A stretch of DNA of 20,556 nt from Clostridiales bacterium (GTDB lineage Bacteria > Bacillota > Clostridia > Christensenellales > Aristaeellaceae): NCBI GenBank assembly GCA_004556545.1, contig SFGO01000042.1, positions 1 to 20,556 on the forward strand. The letters run 5' to 3'. A program made the position numbers and the translations under genes. Positions 14,239 to 20,556 of the stretch are shown here, one piece after another. The notes under the pieces were generated by a model. It did no database searches and was not told the DNA's origin. It saw only the letters and a program-made list of their open reading frames with translations. Numbering within the stretch: position 1 is the stretch's first letter; each line of letters starts with the position of its first letter.

Positions 14239-14888
14239 AACAATATACGGCGCGGCGGCTGATCGCGGTATTTCTGGGCAATATTTTGATTGGAATCGGC
14301 GTGGCGATTTTTCGCATGACGCTGCTGGGCAACGACCCCAGCACCGCCTTTGTGCTTTCGGTAGCGGCCAAGGCAGGCATGGAACTGGCTCCGATGCTGT
14401 GGATCTGCGGCGCGGCCTGGTTCGTGCTGGAGCTCATCTGGGGCCGGAAGTTCATTGGGCTGGGCACCTTTGTCAACTGGTTCCTGCTGGGCGTGGTTGC
14501 CGACGGCGTAACGTGGGTGCTGAACCACTTTTTCACGGTGCCGGAGGCCTTTTTGCCCCGGTTCCTGATCATGCTGCTGACGCTGCCGGTGGTCAGTCTG
14601 GGCGTGTCTCTGTACCAGTCTTCGGAATTGGGCGCGTCGCCCTATGACAGTCTGGCGCTGATTCTGGATGACCGTTTTCCCAAAATTCCCTATTTCTGGT
14701 GCCGCATTGCGGTGGACGGCACCGCTACGCTGCTGGCGTGGCTGCTGGGCGGCATCGTGGGCTTGGGTACGCTGGCGTGCGCTCTTTGCCTGGGGCCTTT
14801 CGTCCATTTCTTCAATCAGCACGTTTCCGAGCCGTTCTGCCGGGTGGAAAAATCCGCCCCTGCTGAAGCGGCCGGGGCGGAAAGCTGA
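14235..14888 (+). CDS. YczE/YyaS/YitT-like integral membrane protein
   Basis: The 217-residue protein has about five hydrophobic segments. N-terminal FLGNILIGIGVAIFRMTLLG and the later LGASPYDSLALIL fit the YczE/YyaS membrane family, whose function is not established. It starts at a GTG that overlaps the acyltransferase stop by 4 bases (GTGA), so the two are translationally coupled. A hairpin with 16-bp arms follows the stop, but without a T-run. Ordinary length, no damage seen. Confidence 0.8.
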   Translation: MKQYTARRLIAVFLGNILIGIGVAIFRMTLLGNDPSTAFVLSVAAKAGMELAPMLWICGAAWFVLELIWGRKFIGLGTFVNWFLLGVVADGVTWVLNHFFTVPEAFLPRFLIMLLTLPVVSLGVSLYQSSELGASPYDSLALILDDRFPKIPYFWCRIAVDGTATLLAWLLGGIVGLGTLACALCLGPFVHFFNQHVSEPFCRVEKSAPAEAAGAES

Positions 14889-14898
14889 AACGCTTCTC

Positions 14899-14940
14899 TT
14901 TTCAGGCTGCGCCGCTGATTCGTTCGGCGCAGCCTGAAAA
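14899..14940. repeat. 16-bp perfect inverted repeat between yczE-like gene and rplJ promoter
   Basis: TTTTCAGGCTGCGCCG (14899-14914) and CGGCGCAGCCTGAAAA (14925-14940) form a perfect stem with a 10-base loop. The T-run precedes the stem and an A-run follows it on both strands, the reverse of a classical intrinsic terminator, although the outer A-T pairs extend the stem. It may still stop or protect the upstream transcript. Confidence 0.6.
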
Positions 14941-14946
14941 AAACGG

Positions 14947-14974
14947 TTGACAAACAGGGAAAAATCCGTATAAT
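14947..14974 (+). promoter_or_regulatory. rplJL promoter
   Basis: Consensus TTGACA (14947-14952) and consensus TATAAT (14969-14974) with a 16-bp spacer, as expected of a strong ribosomal protein promoter. Confidence 0.88.
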
Positions 14975-14989
14975 CATAAAAGATTCTTT

Positions 14990-15120
14990 GGAAACCTATG
15001 CCGAAGACAGCGGGTGAGGGTCCGCCCTCATAAGAAGTGCAAGCTGCGCCCGCCGAGGTGTAAGGCGGGAGAAATCCCCTGCGACATGTTCGCCCTTGCG
15101 CCTGCAAGGGTTTTCTTTTT
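14990..15120 (+). promoter_or_regulatory. Ribosomal protein L10 leader RNA with attenuator
   Basis: The leader shows the known L10-leader text GGAAACCTATGCCGAAGACA, then CCGCCGAGGTG, with pairings of the GCGGGTG/CCCGCC type. L10, alone or with L7/L12, binds such leaders and represses its own operon. The 3' end is a hairpin, CCCTTGC (15093-15099) with GCAAGGG (15104-15110), followed by TTTTCTTTTT (15111-15120), a good terminator. This suggests control by premature termination. Confidence 0.88.
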
Positions 15121-15155
15121 GGAATCGACCATTTCAAAAAGGAGGTGCAACTCAA

Positions 15156-15677
15156 ATGAGCAAGAATCTCGAGATCAAAAAGCAAGTCGTCAGCGACATC
15201 GTGAAGAAATTTCAGGATGCCCAGAGCGTGATCGTCGTCAGCTTCAGCGGCCTGTCCGTGGAAGCCGTTACCGCCCTGCGCGCTCAGTTCCGTCAGAACA
15301 ACGTGGAATACTGCGTTCTGAAGAACACGCTGGTTCGCCGTGCCCTGCACGAGCTGAACATCGAGGGTCTGGACGACGTCCTCAACGGCCCCTCTGCTTT
15401 TGCCTTTGGCATGAGCGATCCCGTGAGCCCCGCCAAGATCGTCAACGACTTCATCACCAAGAACAAGACCGAAGCGCTGCAGATCAAGGCCGGCCTGATG
15501 GGCACCGAGATCCTCAGCGACGCGCAGATCAAGGAACTGGCGACCGTTCCCAGCCGCGAAGTCCTGCTGGCCCGCCTGCTTGGCAGCCTGCAGAGCAGCA
15601 TCGCTGGTTTCGTTCGTGTTCTGGACGCTATCGCCAAGAAAAACGGCGAAGAGACCGCCGCCGCCCCCGAAGCCTGA
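15156..15677 (+). CDS. rplJ: 50S ribosomal protein L10
   Basis: This 173-residue protein anchors the L7/L12 dimers to 23S rRNA, forming the ribosomal stalk. The N-terminal part (KQVVSDIVKKFQDAQSVIVV) and LSVEAVTALRAQFRQNNVEY with VLKNTLVRRAL are typical L10. The long C-terminal helix (about 140-165) is where L7/L12 binds. The ATG at 15156 follows AAAGGAGGTG; an upstream in-frame start at 15096 lies inside the leader terminator and is rejected. It follows the L10 leader, which is its likely autoregulatory site. Confidence 0.97.
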   Translation: MSKNLEIKKQVVSDIVKKFQDAQSVIVVSFSGLSVEAVTALRAQFRQNNVEYCVLKNTLVRRALHELNIEGLDDVLNGPSAFAFGMSDPVSPAKIVNDFITKNKTEALQIKAGLMGTEILSDAQIKELATVPSREVLLARLLGSLQSSIAGFVRVLDAIAKKNGEETAAAPEA

Positions 15678-15738
15678 GCGCTGAGCGCGCCGCATGACGC
15701 GCATTCGAAAACATGATTATGAATGGAGGTTATCCGTA

Positions 15739-16110
15739 ATGACTCACGAGGAATTTATTACCGCGATTGAGAACATGACCGTTCTCGAACTGAATGATCT
15801 GGTGAAGGCTCTGGAAGAAAAGTTCGGCGTTTCCGCCGCCGCCGCTGTTGTGGCCGTGCCTGGCGCTGCCGCTGGCGCTGCTGCCGCCGAGGAAGAAAAG
15901 ACCGAGTTCGACGCTATCCTGAAGGAAGCCGGCTCCGAGAAGATCAAGGTCATCAAGGTCATCCGCGAGCTGACCGGCCTGGGCCTGAAGGAAGCCAAGG
16001 ACTTCGTGGAATCCGCCCCCAAGACCATCAAGGAAGGCGCTTCCAAGGAAGACTGCGAAAAGATCAAGGAAAAGCTGGCCGAAGTCGGCGCTACCGTCGA
16101 AATCAAGTAA
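15739..16110 (+). CDS. rplL: 50S ribosomal protein L7/L12
   Basis: The 123-residue acidic stalk protein recruits translation factors to the ribosome. It has an N-terminal dimerisation helix (MTHEEFITAIENMTVLELND), an Ala-rich hinge (about 34-52) and the C-terminal factor-binding domain with EKIKVIKVIRELTGLGLKEA followed by KDFVE. The ATG at 15739 follows GGAGGTTATCCGTA. It lies 61 bases after rplJ and is co-transcribed. rpoB does not follow, unlike in most Bacillota; a strong terminator closes the unit. Confidence 0.98.
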   Translation: MTHEEFITAIENMTVLELNDLVKALEEKFGVSAAAAVVAVPGAAAGAAAAEEEKTEFDAILKEAGSEKIKVIKVIRELTGLGLKEAKDFVESAPKTIKEGASKEDCEKIKEKLAEVGATVEIK

Positions 16111-16133
16111 TTGCTTTTTCCAAGAGCATTCCG

Positions 16134-16162
16134 CTCCCCCGCATCACGCGGGGGAGTTTTTT
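16134..16162 (+). terminator. Intrinsic terminator after rplL
   Basis: CTCCCCCGC (16134-16142) and GCGGGGGAG (16148-16156) form a 9-bp stem with loop ATCAC, followed by TTTTTT (16157-16162). Confidence 0.93.
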
Positions 16163-16181
16163 GATAACCCCCATTCCAGCT

Positions 16182-16225
16182 AAAAACCCCGCCGGAGAGC
16201 GTTTGTGCCACTCTCCGGCGGGGTT
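16182..16225 (-). terminator. Terminator of the lysA-like/secreted protein operon
   Basis: Perfect 15-bp arms AACCCCGCCGGAGAG (16185-16199) and CTCTCCGGCGGGGTT (16211-16225). On the minus strand the stem is followed by a T-run (16182-16186, partly within the stem). Confidence 0.85.
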
Positions 16226-16261
16226 CTATACTATTTTGACTGTGTAAGTAGGGGGAGCAGA

Positions 16262-17098
16262 TCAAGACCCCACGCGGATGATGTCGTCCCGCAGGCGGTA
16301 GATAGTCGCGCCGTACTTTTTGCGGCAGAACGCGTCCACAAACCAGTCGATCTTCTTCACCGCGTCAAATTGCAGGTAGCCGTAGCGGATGCCGTTGCGC
16401 TTCTCGCCCTTCATGTTGCTGTCGCACCAGCGGACGGTGTCCGTGTCCGGGTCGTAGTCCGCGATGAAGATCATGCTGTGCGCGCCTACGCCGTAGTAGT
16501 AGTTGGCGGCCATCTGGAAATAGTCGCCCTTCTGCACCTGCTGCAGGAATTTGCGGGCCTTCTGCCGGTTTTCCTCCGCGCTCAGAGAGGCGTCGTAGCG
16601 GAAGGAAGCCGCCGCATAGAAGGGGTTGCCCTCGCTGGCGGGAACGTCCTTCCATTCCACACCGTAGACATAGTCCGTGCATTCCTTTCGGGGCTTGTTG
16701 TCCGGAATTTTCAGCGGGACGTTCGGAAATTCCGCCATGCGGAACGAACCGGCATTTTCCCGGAACAGATAGACGGTGTAGTTTTTGCATACGTAGTTGC
16801 TGCTGGCGTACTGAGCTTCGTGGGCCCGGCCGCCTGCCTGCTCGTATTCCTTTTGCGCCAGGGCGATGATCCCGTCGATGAAGGCCTCCCGGGCGGCGGG
16901 ATCGCCGCCGGCGGAAGCGTTGCCAGACGCGGGCGGATCCGCAGCGGAATCCTCCGCGTTGGGTTCGGTTTCTTCGGGAAGCTGCGCGTCTTCCGTATCC
17001 AGAATCGTCAGGGTCACTTCTTCATCCGCCAGAGCGGGAACCCATCCTGCCAACAGCAGGATCGCCAGCAGCAGACACCAAAATCGCTTCATTCGCAT
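16262..17098 (-). CDS. Secreted protein with Cys/His/Asp-Asn (CHAP or NlpC-like) arrangement
   Basis: The 278-residue precursor has a clear signal peptide: basic MRMKR, a hydrophobic core, and a likely cleavage after ALA (residue 24). Residues 28-70 are an acidic, Pro/Ala/Gly-rich linker. The globular part contains YVCKNYT with Cys104 at the start of a helix, GAHSMIFIADYD with His207, and RWCDSN with Asp226/Asn228. That order (Cys at a helix start, then His in a beta strand, then a polar residue) resembles papain-fold peptidoglycan hydrolases and amidases. I infer a cell-wall or surface cysteine hydrolase, but the family is not firmly recognised. Three ATGs in MRMRMK context lie close together (17104, 17098, 17092); 17098 has the best 8-base spacing from AAAGGAGG. 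It lies 25 bases after the lysA-like gene. Confidence 0.75.
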   Translation of the reverse strand: MRMKRFWCLLLAILLLAGWVPALADEEVTLTILDTEDAQLPEETEPNAEDSAADPPASGNASAGGDPAAREAFIDGIIALAQKEYEQAGGRAHEAQYASSNYVCKNYTVYLFRENAGSFRMAEFPNVPLKIPDNKPRKECTDYVYGVEWKDVPASEGNPFYAAASFRYDASLSAEENRQKARKFLQQVQKGDYFQMAANYYYGVGAHSMIFIADYDPDTDTVRWCDSNMKGEKRNGIRYGYLQFDAVKKIDWFVDAFCRKKYGATIYRLRDDIIRVGS

Positions 17099-17123
17099 TC
17101 GCATATCCTCCTTTGATCCAGCG

Positions 17124-18392
17124 TCAGTCCAGCCCCAGCTTGGGGTAGACCTCGTCCACGTCCAGCGTGGCAAAGTAGTCCTTGGGCGTTTCGGCCCGGC
17201 GGATCAGCTGGAAAGAGCCGTCCGCCCGTCGCAGCACTTCTTTGCAGCGGAGCTTTCCGTTGTAATTGTAGCCCATGCTCAGACCGTGCGCGCCGGTATC
17301 GTGGATCACCAGCACGTCGCCGATCTCCGCCTTGGGCAGCAGCCGGTTCACGGCAAACTTGTCGTTGTTTTCGCACAGACTGCCGGTCACATCCACCAGC
17401 TGATCGTGGGGCAGTTCTTCCCGGGCAGGAATGGTGATATGATGGTACGCGCCATACATGGCGGGGCGCATCAGGTCGCAGGCGGAAGCGTCCAGGCCCA
17501 GATAGTGCCGGTAAATGTGCTTTTCATGAAGGATCCGCGTCACCAGCCAGCCGTTGGGGCCGGTCATGTACCGACCCAGCTCCGTTTTGATGGCCACGCC
17601 CCGGATGCCCCGGCGGGTGAAGGCCGCGTCGTATTCCCGGGCCACGCCCGCGCCGATGGCCTCGATGTCCGCTTCCGGCGCGTCGGGCAGATAGGGAATG
17701 CCGATGCCGCCGGACAGATTGACAAAGCTCAGGGTCAGGCCTGTCTCCTCCATCAGCTCCACGCCCGTCTCAAACAGCAGCCGGGCCAGCGCCGGGTAAT
17801 AGGCCGGGTCGGTGGTATTGCTGCACAGGAAGGAGTGCAGGCCGAAGCGTTTGGCCCCGTCCGCCTTCAGCTCCCGCAGAGCCTGCGAGAGCTGCGCCCG
17901 GGTCATGCCGTACTTGGCTTCCTTGGGCTCGCCCATGATCTCGCCTGCTACGGTGAAGGCATCGCCCGGATTATAGCGCAGACAGATTTCCTCAGGAATG
18001 CCGCCGTTTTCCCGCAGGGCGGCCACATGGGTCACGTCGTCCAGATTGACGTAAGCGCCCAGTTTCCGGGCCAGCCGGAATTCCTCCGGCGGCACGTCGT
18101 TAGCGGAGAACATGATCTCCCGGCCCTGAAAGCCGCAGGCATGCACCAGCATCAGCTCGGTCAGGCTGGCGCAGTCCACGCCGCAGCTTTCGTCCCGGAG
18201 GATGCGCAGAATGGCCGGGGTCGGCAGGGCCTTGACGGCGAAATACTCCTGAAATTCAGGCACCCCGGCAAAGGCGGCCTTCAGGCGGCGAGCGGTGCGG
18301 CGGATGGCCGTTTCATCATATAGATGAAAGGGGGTCTGGTACTGCTGAGCTGCGGCCAGAAACACCTGACCGGGCAGGGAAAAATTCGGCAT
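17124..18392 (-). CDS. lysA: Diaminopimelate decarboxylase-like PLP enzyme (fold type III)
   Basis: The enzyme probably removes the carboxyl group of meso-diaminopimelate to make lysine. The 422-residue protein has the PLP lysine K54 in YFAVKALPTP, GLHSF with His186, the phosphate-binding SGGIGIPY (227-234), ELGRY (271-275) and the C-terminal DVTGSLCEN (334-342) with Cys340, the active-site cysteine supplied in trans to the partner subunit. The late YNYNGKLR is also typical. It belongs to the clostridial variant of the family, so related substrates (another amino acid or a carboxylated polyamine) cannot be excluded. The ATG at 18392 follows AGGAAAGGA; an in-frame upstream start at 18452 has no such site. 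First gene of a two-gene operon; no lysine riboswitch is seen upstream. Confidence 0.85.
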   Translation of the reverse strand: MPNFSLPGQVFLAAAQQYQTPFHLYDETAIRRTARRLKAAFAGVPEFQEYFAVKALPTPAILRILRDESCGVDCASLTELMLVHACGFQGREIMFSANDVPPEEFRLARKLGAYVNLDDVTHVAALRENGGIPEEICLRYNPGDAFTVAGEIMGEPKEAKYGMTRAQLSQALRELKADGAKRFGLHSFLCSNTTDPAYYPALARLLFETGVELMEETGLTLSFVNLSGGIGIPYLPDAPEADIEAIGAGVAREYDAAFTRRGIRGVAIKTELGRYMTGPNGWLVTRILHEKHIYRHYLGLDASACDLMRPAMYGAYHHITIPAREELPHDQLVDVTGSLCENNDKFAVNRLLPKAEIGDVLVIHDTGAHGLSMGYNYNGKLRCKEVLRRADGSFQLIRRAETPKDYFATLDVDEVYPKLGLD

Positions 18393-18499
18393 GGGGCAGC
18401 ATCCTTTCCTTATGAAATGAATGAAAATGAAAAAAGGATGAAAAATGGGCAATCTCCAAAGGCATTTTCCGTCGGGGACGCATCCGGCGGGCCGTTGTC

Positions 18500-18508
18500 A
18501 TTGTAGCA
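18500..18508 (-). promoter_or_regulatory. Extended -10 promoter of the lysA-like gene
   Basis: The minus strand reads TGCTACAAT, an extended -10 (TGn before TACAAT at 18500-18505). The -35 region is poor. The leader of about 100 nt is T-rich near its 3' end. Confidence 0.5.
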
Positions 18509-18610
18509 TAGTTCGCCGCGAAAAAACAGGGCGGAAATCCTGCCAAACGGAAAAACCCAATGTTCCCTCCGGCAGAAACGGCGCTTTAGGAAACCGCTAA
18601 AAAACAGCCC

Positions 18611-18639
18611 TTGCCCTTCTGCGGGTTTTGCACTATAAT
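18611..18639 (+). promoter_or_regulatory. guaA promoter
   Basis: TTGCCC (18611-18616) and a perfect TATAAT (18634-18639) are separated by 17 bp. The leader is only about 35 nt, too short for a purine riboswitch. Confidence 0.78.
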
Positions 18640-18678
18640 TTTTGTATCCCGACAGAATAACGAGGGGGTAAAGCAGAC

Positions 18679-20226
18679 ATGGCGGAAAAACCGCAGTGCG
18701 TGGTCATTTTGGATTTTGGCGGCCAGTATACCCAACTGATCGCCCGACGGGTAAGAGAACTGAACGTATATTCGCTGGTGCTGCCCTATACGGCGACGGC
18801 GGAGGAAGTGCGCGCGCTGGAGCCTCAGGGCGTAATCTTCTCCGGCGGCCCGGCCAGCGTACTGGATCCGGATTCGCCCCGGGTGGACGAAGAGATCTTC
18901 CGGCTGGGGGTGCCGGTGCTGGGCATCTGCTACGGCATGCAGCTGATGGCTCACCTGCATGGCGCGCCCATTGAGCGCGGCGCGCAGCGGGAGTATGGCC
19001 GTACCGTGATGCAGATGGACGACGTGCACAATCCCCTTTCCAACGGCATGAGCGCTTCCAGCCACTGCTGGATGAGCCATACCTATCAGGTGAAGCAGCC
19101 GCCGGAGGGCTTCCGGGTGCTGGCCCACACCGCTTCCTGCCCGGTAGCGGCCATGGGCGATGACGAGCGCCGGATGTACGGCGTGCAGTTCCACCCCGAA
19201 GTGACCCACACCGACGAGGGCACCCGCCTTCTGGAGAACTTCCTGATGAACATCTGCGCCTGCCGCGGCGACTGGAGCATGGAAGCCTACATTGACATCG
19301 CCGTGCGCCAGATCCGGGAGCAGGTAGGGGACGGCACCGTGCTTCTGGGCCTTTCCGGCGGCGTGGACAGCGCCGTGGCCGCCGCCCTTCTCTACCGCGC
19401 CATCGGCAGCCGCCTGACCTGCGTTTATGTGGACCATGGTTTCATGCGCGCCGGTGAGAGCGATCAGGTGGTGGATATTTTCACCAAGACCTTCCCGGTG
19501 GAGCTGGTGCATGCCGACGCATCCGAACGTTTCTTTGCCGACCTGAAGGGCGTGACCGATCCGGAGCAGAAGCGCAAGATCATCGGCCGCGACTTTGTGG
19601 AGGTCTTTAAGGAAGAAGCCAAAAAGCTGGGCAAGCGCGACCATTTTGCTCAGGGCACCATCTATCCCGACGTCATCGAGAGCGGCCAGGTCAAGGGCAG
19701 CGCGGTCATCAAGAGCCACCACAACGTGGGCGGCCTGCCCAAGGAGCTGGGCTTTGAAAGCCTGGTGGAGCCCCTGCGCATGCTCTTCAAGGACGAAGTC
19801 CGCCGTCTGGGCGTGGCGCTGGGTCTGCCCGAAAGCCTGGTCTACCGTCAGCCCTTCCCCGGCCCCGGCCTGGCCATCCGCGTCATCGGCGAGCTGACCC
19901 CCGAAAAGGTTCGCATCGTCCGGGAAAGCGACCTGATCCTCCGCCAGGAAATCGCCAAGGCGGGCTGGGACAGCAAGATCTCCCAGTATTTTACCGTGCT
20001 GACCAACGCCCGCAGCGTGGGCGTCATGGGCGACGAGCGCACCTACGCCTACGCCGTTGCCATCCGCGCCGTCACCACCGACGACTTCATGACCGCCGAC
20101 GTGGCCCAGCTGCCCTACGATCTCCTCGGCCGCATCGCCACCCGCATCGTCGGCGAGGTCAACGGCTGCAACCGCGTGCTGTACGATGTAACCACCAAGC
20201 CCCCGGCCAGTATTGAGTGGGAGTGA
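18679..20226 (+). CDS. guaA: GMP synthase (glutamine-hydrolysing)
   Basis: GuaA converts XMP to GMP using ATP and ammonia from glutamine. The 515-residue protein is the full two-domain type. In the glutaminase domain (1-195), the nucleophile is Cys84 in GICYGMQ, with His172 and Glu174 in QFHPE. The ATP pyrophosphatase domain has the PP-loop LSGGVDS (225-231), and the dimerisation domain ends with the conserved YDVTTKPPASIEWE. All key residues are present. The ATG at 18679 follows GAGGGGG. It stands alone between its own promoter and a terminator-like hairpin at 20404-20448, with a structured RNA candidate in its 3' region. Confidence 0.98.
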   Translation: MAEKPQCVVILDFGGQYTQLIARRVRELNVYSLVLPYTATAEEVRALEPQGVIFSGGPASVLDPDSPRVDEEIFRLGVPVLGICYGMQLMAHLHGAPIERGAQREYGRTVMQMDDVHNPLSNGMSASSHCWMSHTYQVKQPPEGFRVLAHTASCPVAAMGDDERRMYGVQFHPEVTHTDEGTRLLENFLMNICACRGDWSMEAYIDIAVRQIREQVGDGTVLLGLSGGVDSAVAAALLYRAIGSRLTCVYVDHGFMRAGESDQVVDIFTKTFPVELVHADASERFFADLKGVTDPEQKRKIIGRDFVEVFKEEAKKLGKRDHFAQGTIYPDVIESGQVKGSAVIKSHHNVGGLPKELGFESLVEPLRMLFKDEVRRLGVALGLPESLVYRQPFPGPGLAIRVIGELTPEKVRIVRESDLILRQEIAKAGWDSKISQYFTVLTNARSVGVMGDERTYAYAVAIRAVTTDDFMTADVAQLPYDLLGRIATRIVGEVNGCNRVLYDVTTKPPASIEWE

Positions 20227-20296
20227 CCGCCAGATAGGCGAAAACCCTTGCGGCAAAAGCGTTTCGGCCCAGCCCAAACTGCCTCTGATAACAAAA

Positions 20297-20390
20297 TGAT
20301 AACCGTTTCCAAAGCCGTCCTTACAGAGAATTGCGCTGGTGGCTTTGGGGTGAAGGCGGAAAACGCCTCCCGGTTATCACCCTCTGTGAA
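20297..20390 (+). ncRNA. Candidate structured RNA with three stems and a pseudoknot (unknown family)
   Basis: Four pairings fit together. P1 is TGATAACCG (20297-20305) with CGGTTATCA (20371-20379), 9 perfect pairs. P2 is CCAAAGCC (20309-20316) with GGCTTTGG (20341-20348), 8 perfect pairs, extendable by wobbles. P3 is AGGCG-gaaaa-CGCCT (20354-20368). The P2 loop segment TTACAGAG (20321-20328) can pair with CTCTGTGA (20382-20389), 3' of P1, giving 8 pairs with one wobble: a pseudoknot. A terminator-like hairpin follows 14 bases later. I do not recognise a known riboswitch or ribozyme. No clear promoter is seen, so it may be a guaA 3'-UTR element or a separate small RNA; the minus strand can fold the same way. 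Confidence 0.5.
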
Positions 20391-20403
20391 AACAACCTAT
20401 TTC

Positions 20404-20448
20404 AAAGCCCTTCGCTGTGGAGGAAATCTTCCACAAGCGGAGGGCTTT
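20404..20448 (+). terminator. Terminator-like hairpin after guaA and the structured element
   Basis: AAAGCCCTTCGCTGTGGAG (from 20404) folds with the segment ending AGCGGAGGGCTTT (20448), a long stem with small imperfections. On the plus strand the T-rich CTTTATGTTCATTC follows. On the minus strand the following bases are less T-rich, but use by both convergent units is possible. Confidence 0.65.
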
Positions 20449-20464
20449 CTTTATGTTCATTCTT

Positions 20465-20556
20465 TCAGGCTTTCGGCTTTGGCTTCCGGCCGCGTTTGCG
20501 CTTGGCGGGCGCTTCCGGCGGAACGGCAGCATGGATTCGCGTATCATCGAAATCGG
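20465..20556 (-). CDS. C-terminal tail of an unidentified gene, cut by the window edge
   Basis: Only the last 29 residues before a TGA (20465-20467) are in the window. They read DFDDTRIHAAVPPEAP, then AKRKRGRKPKPKA, a basic Lys/Arg/Pro tail with an AT-hook-like RGRKPK core. Such tails occur on nucleic-acid-binding proteins, but the family cannot be told. It converges on guaA, with the hairpin at 20404-20448 between them. The frame is inferred from this composition and the placement; the other frames are less convincing. Confidence 0.45.
   Translation of the reverse strand, partial: DFDDTRIHAAVPPEAPAKRKRGRKPKPKA

Noticed and set aside
18393..18560. Lysine riboswitch upstream of the lysA-like gene
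   Set aside because: The leader is only about 100 nt and lacks the five-stem L-box layout and a terminator.
18640..18678. Purine riboswitch upstream of guaA
   Set aside because: The leader after the promoter is about 35 nt, too short for an aptamer.
18586..20277. Long open frame (563 codons) on the minus strand
   Set aside because: Antisense to guaA across its whole length, with low-information Ala/His/Gly-rich translation and no credible start site.
20297..20390. Integron attC site or retron RNA as explanation of the folded element
   Set aside because: The outer arms do not carry the RYYYAAC/GTTRRRY core of attC, and no integrase or reverse transcriptase is visible; the loop-to-3' pseudoknot is not expected for attC.

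Overview
The window reads as a chromosomal segment from a GC-rich member of the Bacillota, most likely Clostridia. The grounds are a Thr-type T-box leader on thrS, a Gram-positive L10 leader on rplJ, a cdaA-cdaR (c-di-AMP) pair, strong AGGAGG-type ribosome binding sites, many TTGACA/TATAAT promoters with 16-18 bp spacers, and a set of clostridial-type transporter, MATE and kinase-like genes. Genus cannot be read from the sequence. No phage, transposase, CRISPR, tRNA or rRNA gene was recognised.

Layout. 1-600: a gene-free GC-rich stretch made of a composite direct repeat with a period of about 264 bp and many perfect hairpins. 575-3589: a promoter and 5' hairpin lead into an EamA/DMT transporter (+), which overlaps tail to tail with a MATE transporter (-). 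The MATE gene is translationally coupled to a cytidylate-kinase-like gene (-). 3589-5004: that kinase-like gene and a two-HTH regulator are divergently transcribed from near-consensus promoters. 5005-5609: a second repeat cluster, with three 86-bp copies plus a fragment whose hairpin stems co-vary; its last copy supplies the stop codon of rsmF. 5601-10337 (-): cdaA-cdaR and an unknown two-TM protein form a tight operon closed by a terminator, followed by an rsmF-like rRNA methyltransferase. 10338-10719: divergent promoter region towards nagB. 10720-14888 (+): nagB, then a Thr T-box controlling thrS, with a hexapeptide acyltransferase and a YczE-like membrane protein tightly downstream. 14947-16162: L10 leader, rplJ, rplL and terminator, detached from rplKA and rpoBC. 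16262-18392 (-): a lysA-like decarboxylase followed by a secreted protein with a Cys/His/Asp-Asn arrangement. 18634-20226 (+): guaA with its own promoter. 20297-20448: a compact, apparently pseudoknotted RNA element followed by a terminator-like hairpin. 20465-end (-): the C-terminal tail of an unidentified gene.

Themes. Much of the window is housekeeping: Thr charging, GMP synthesis, ribosomal stalk, rRNA methylation, c-di-AMP and amino-sugar metabolism. Second looks are best spent on the candidate structured RNA after guaA, the co-varying intergenic repeat family, the unknown third gene of the cdaAR operon next to nagB, and the two-HTH regulator.
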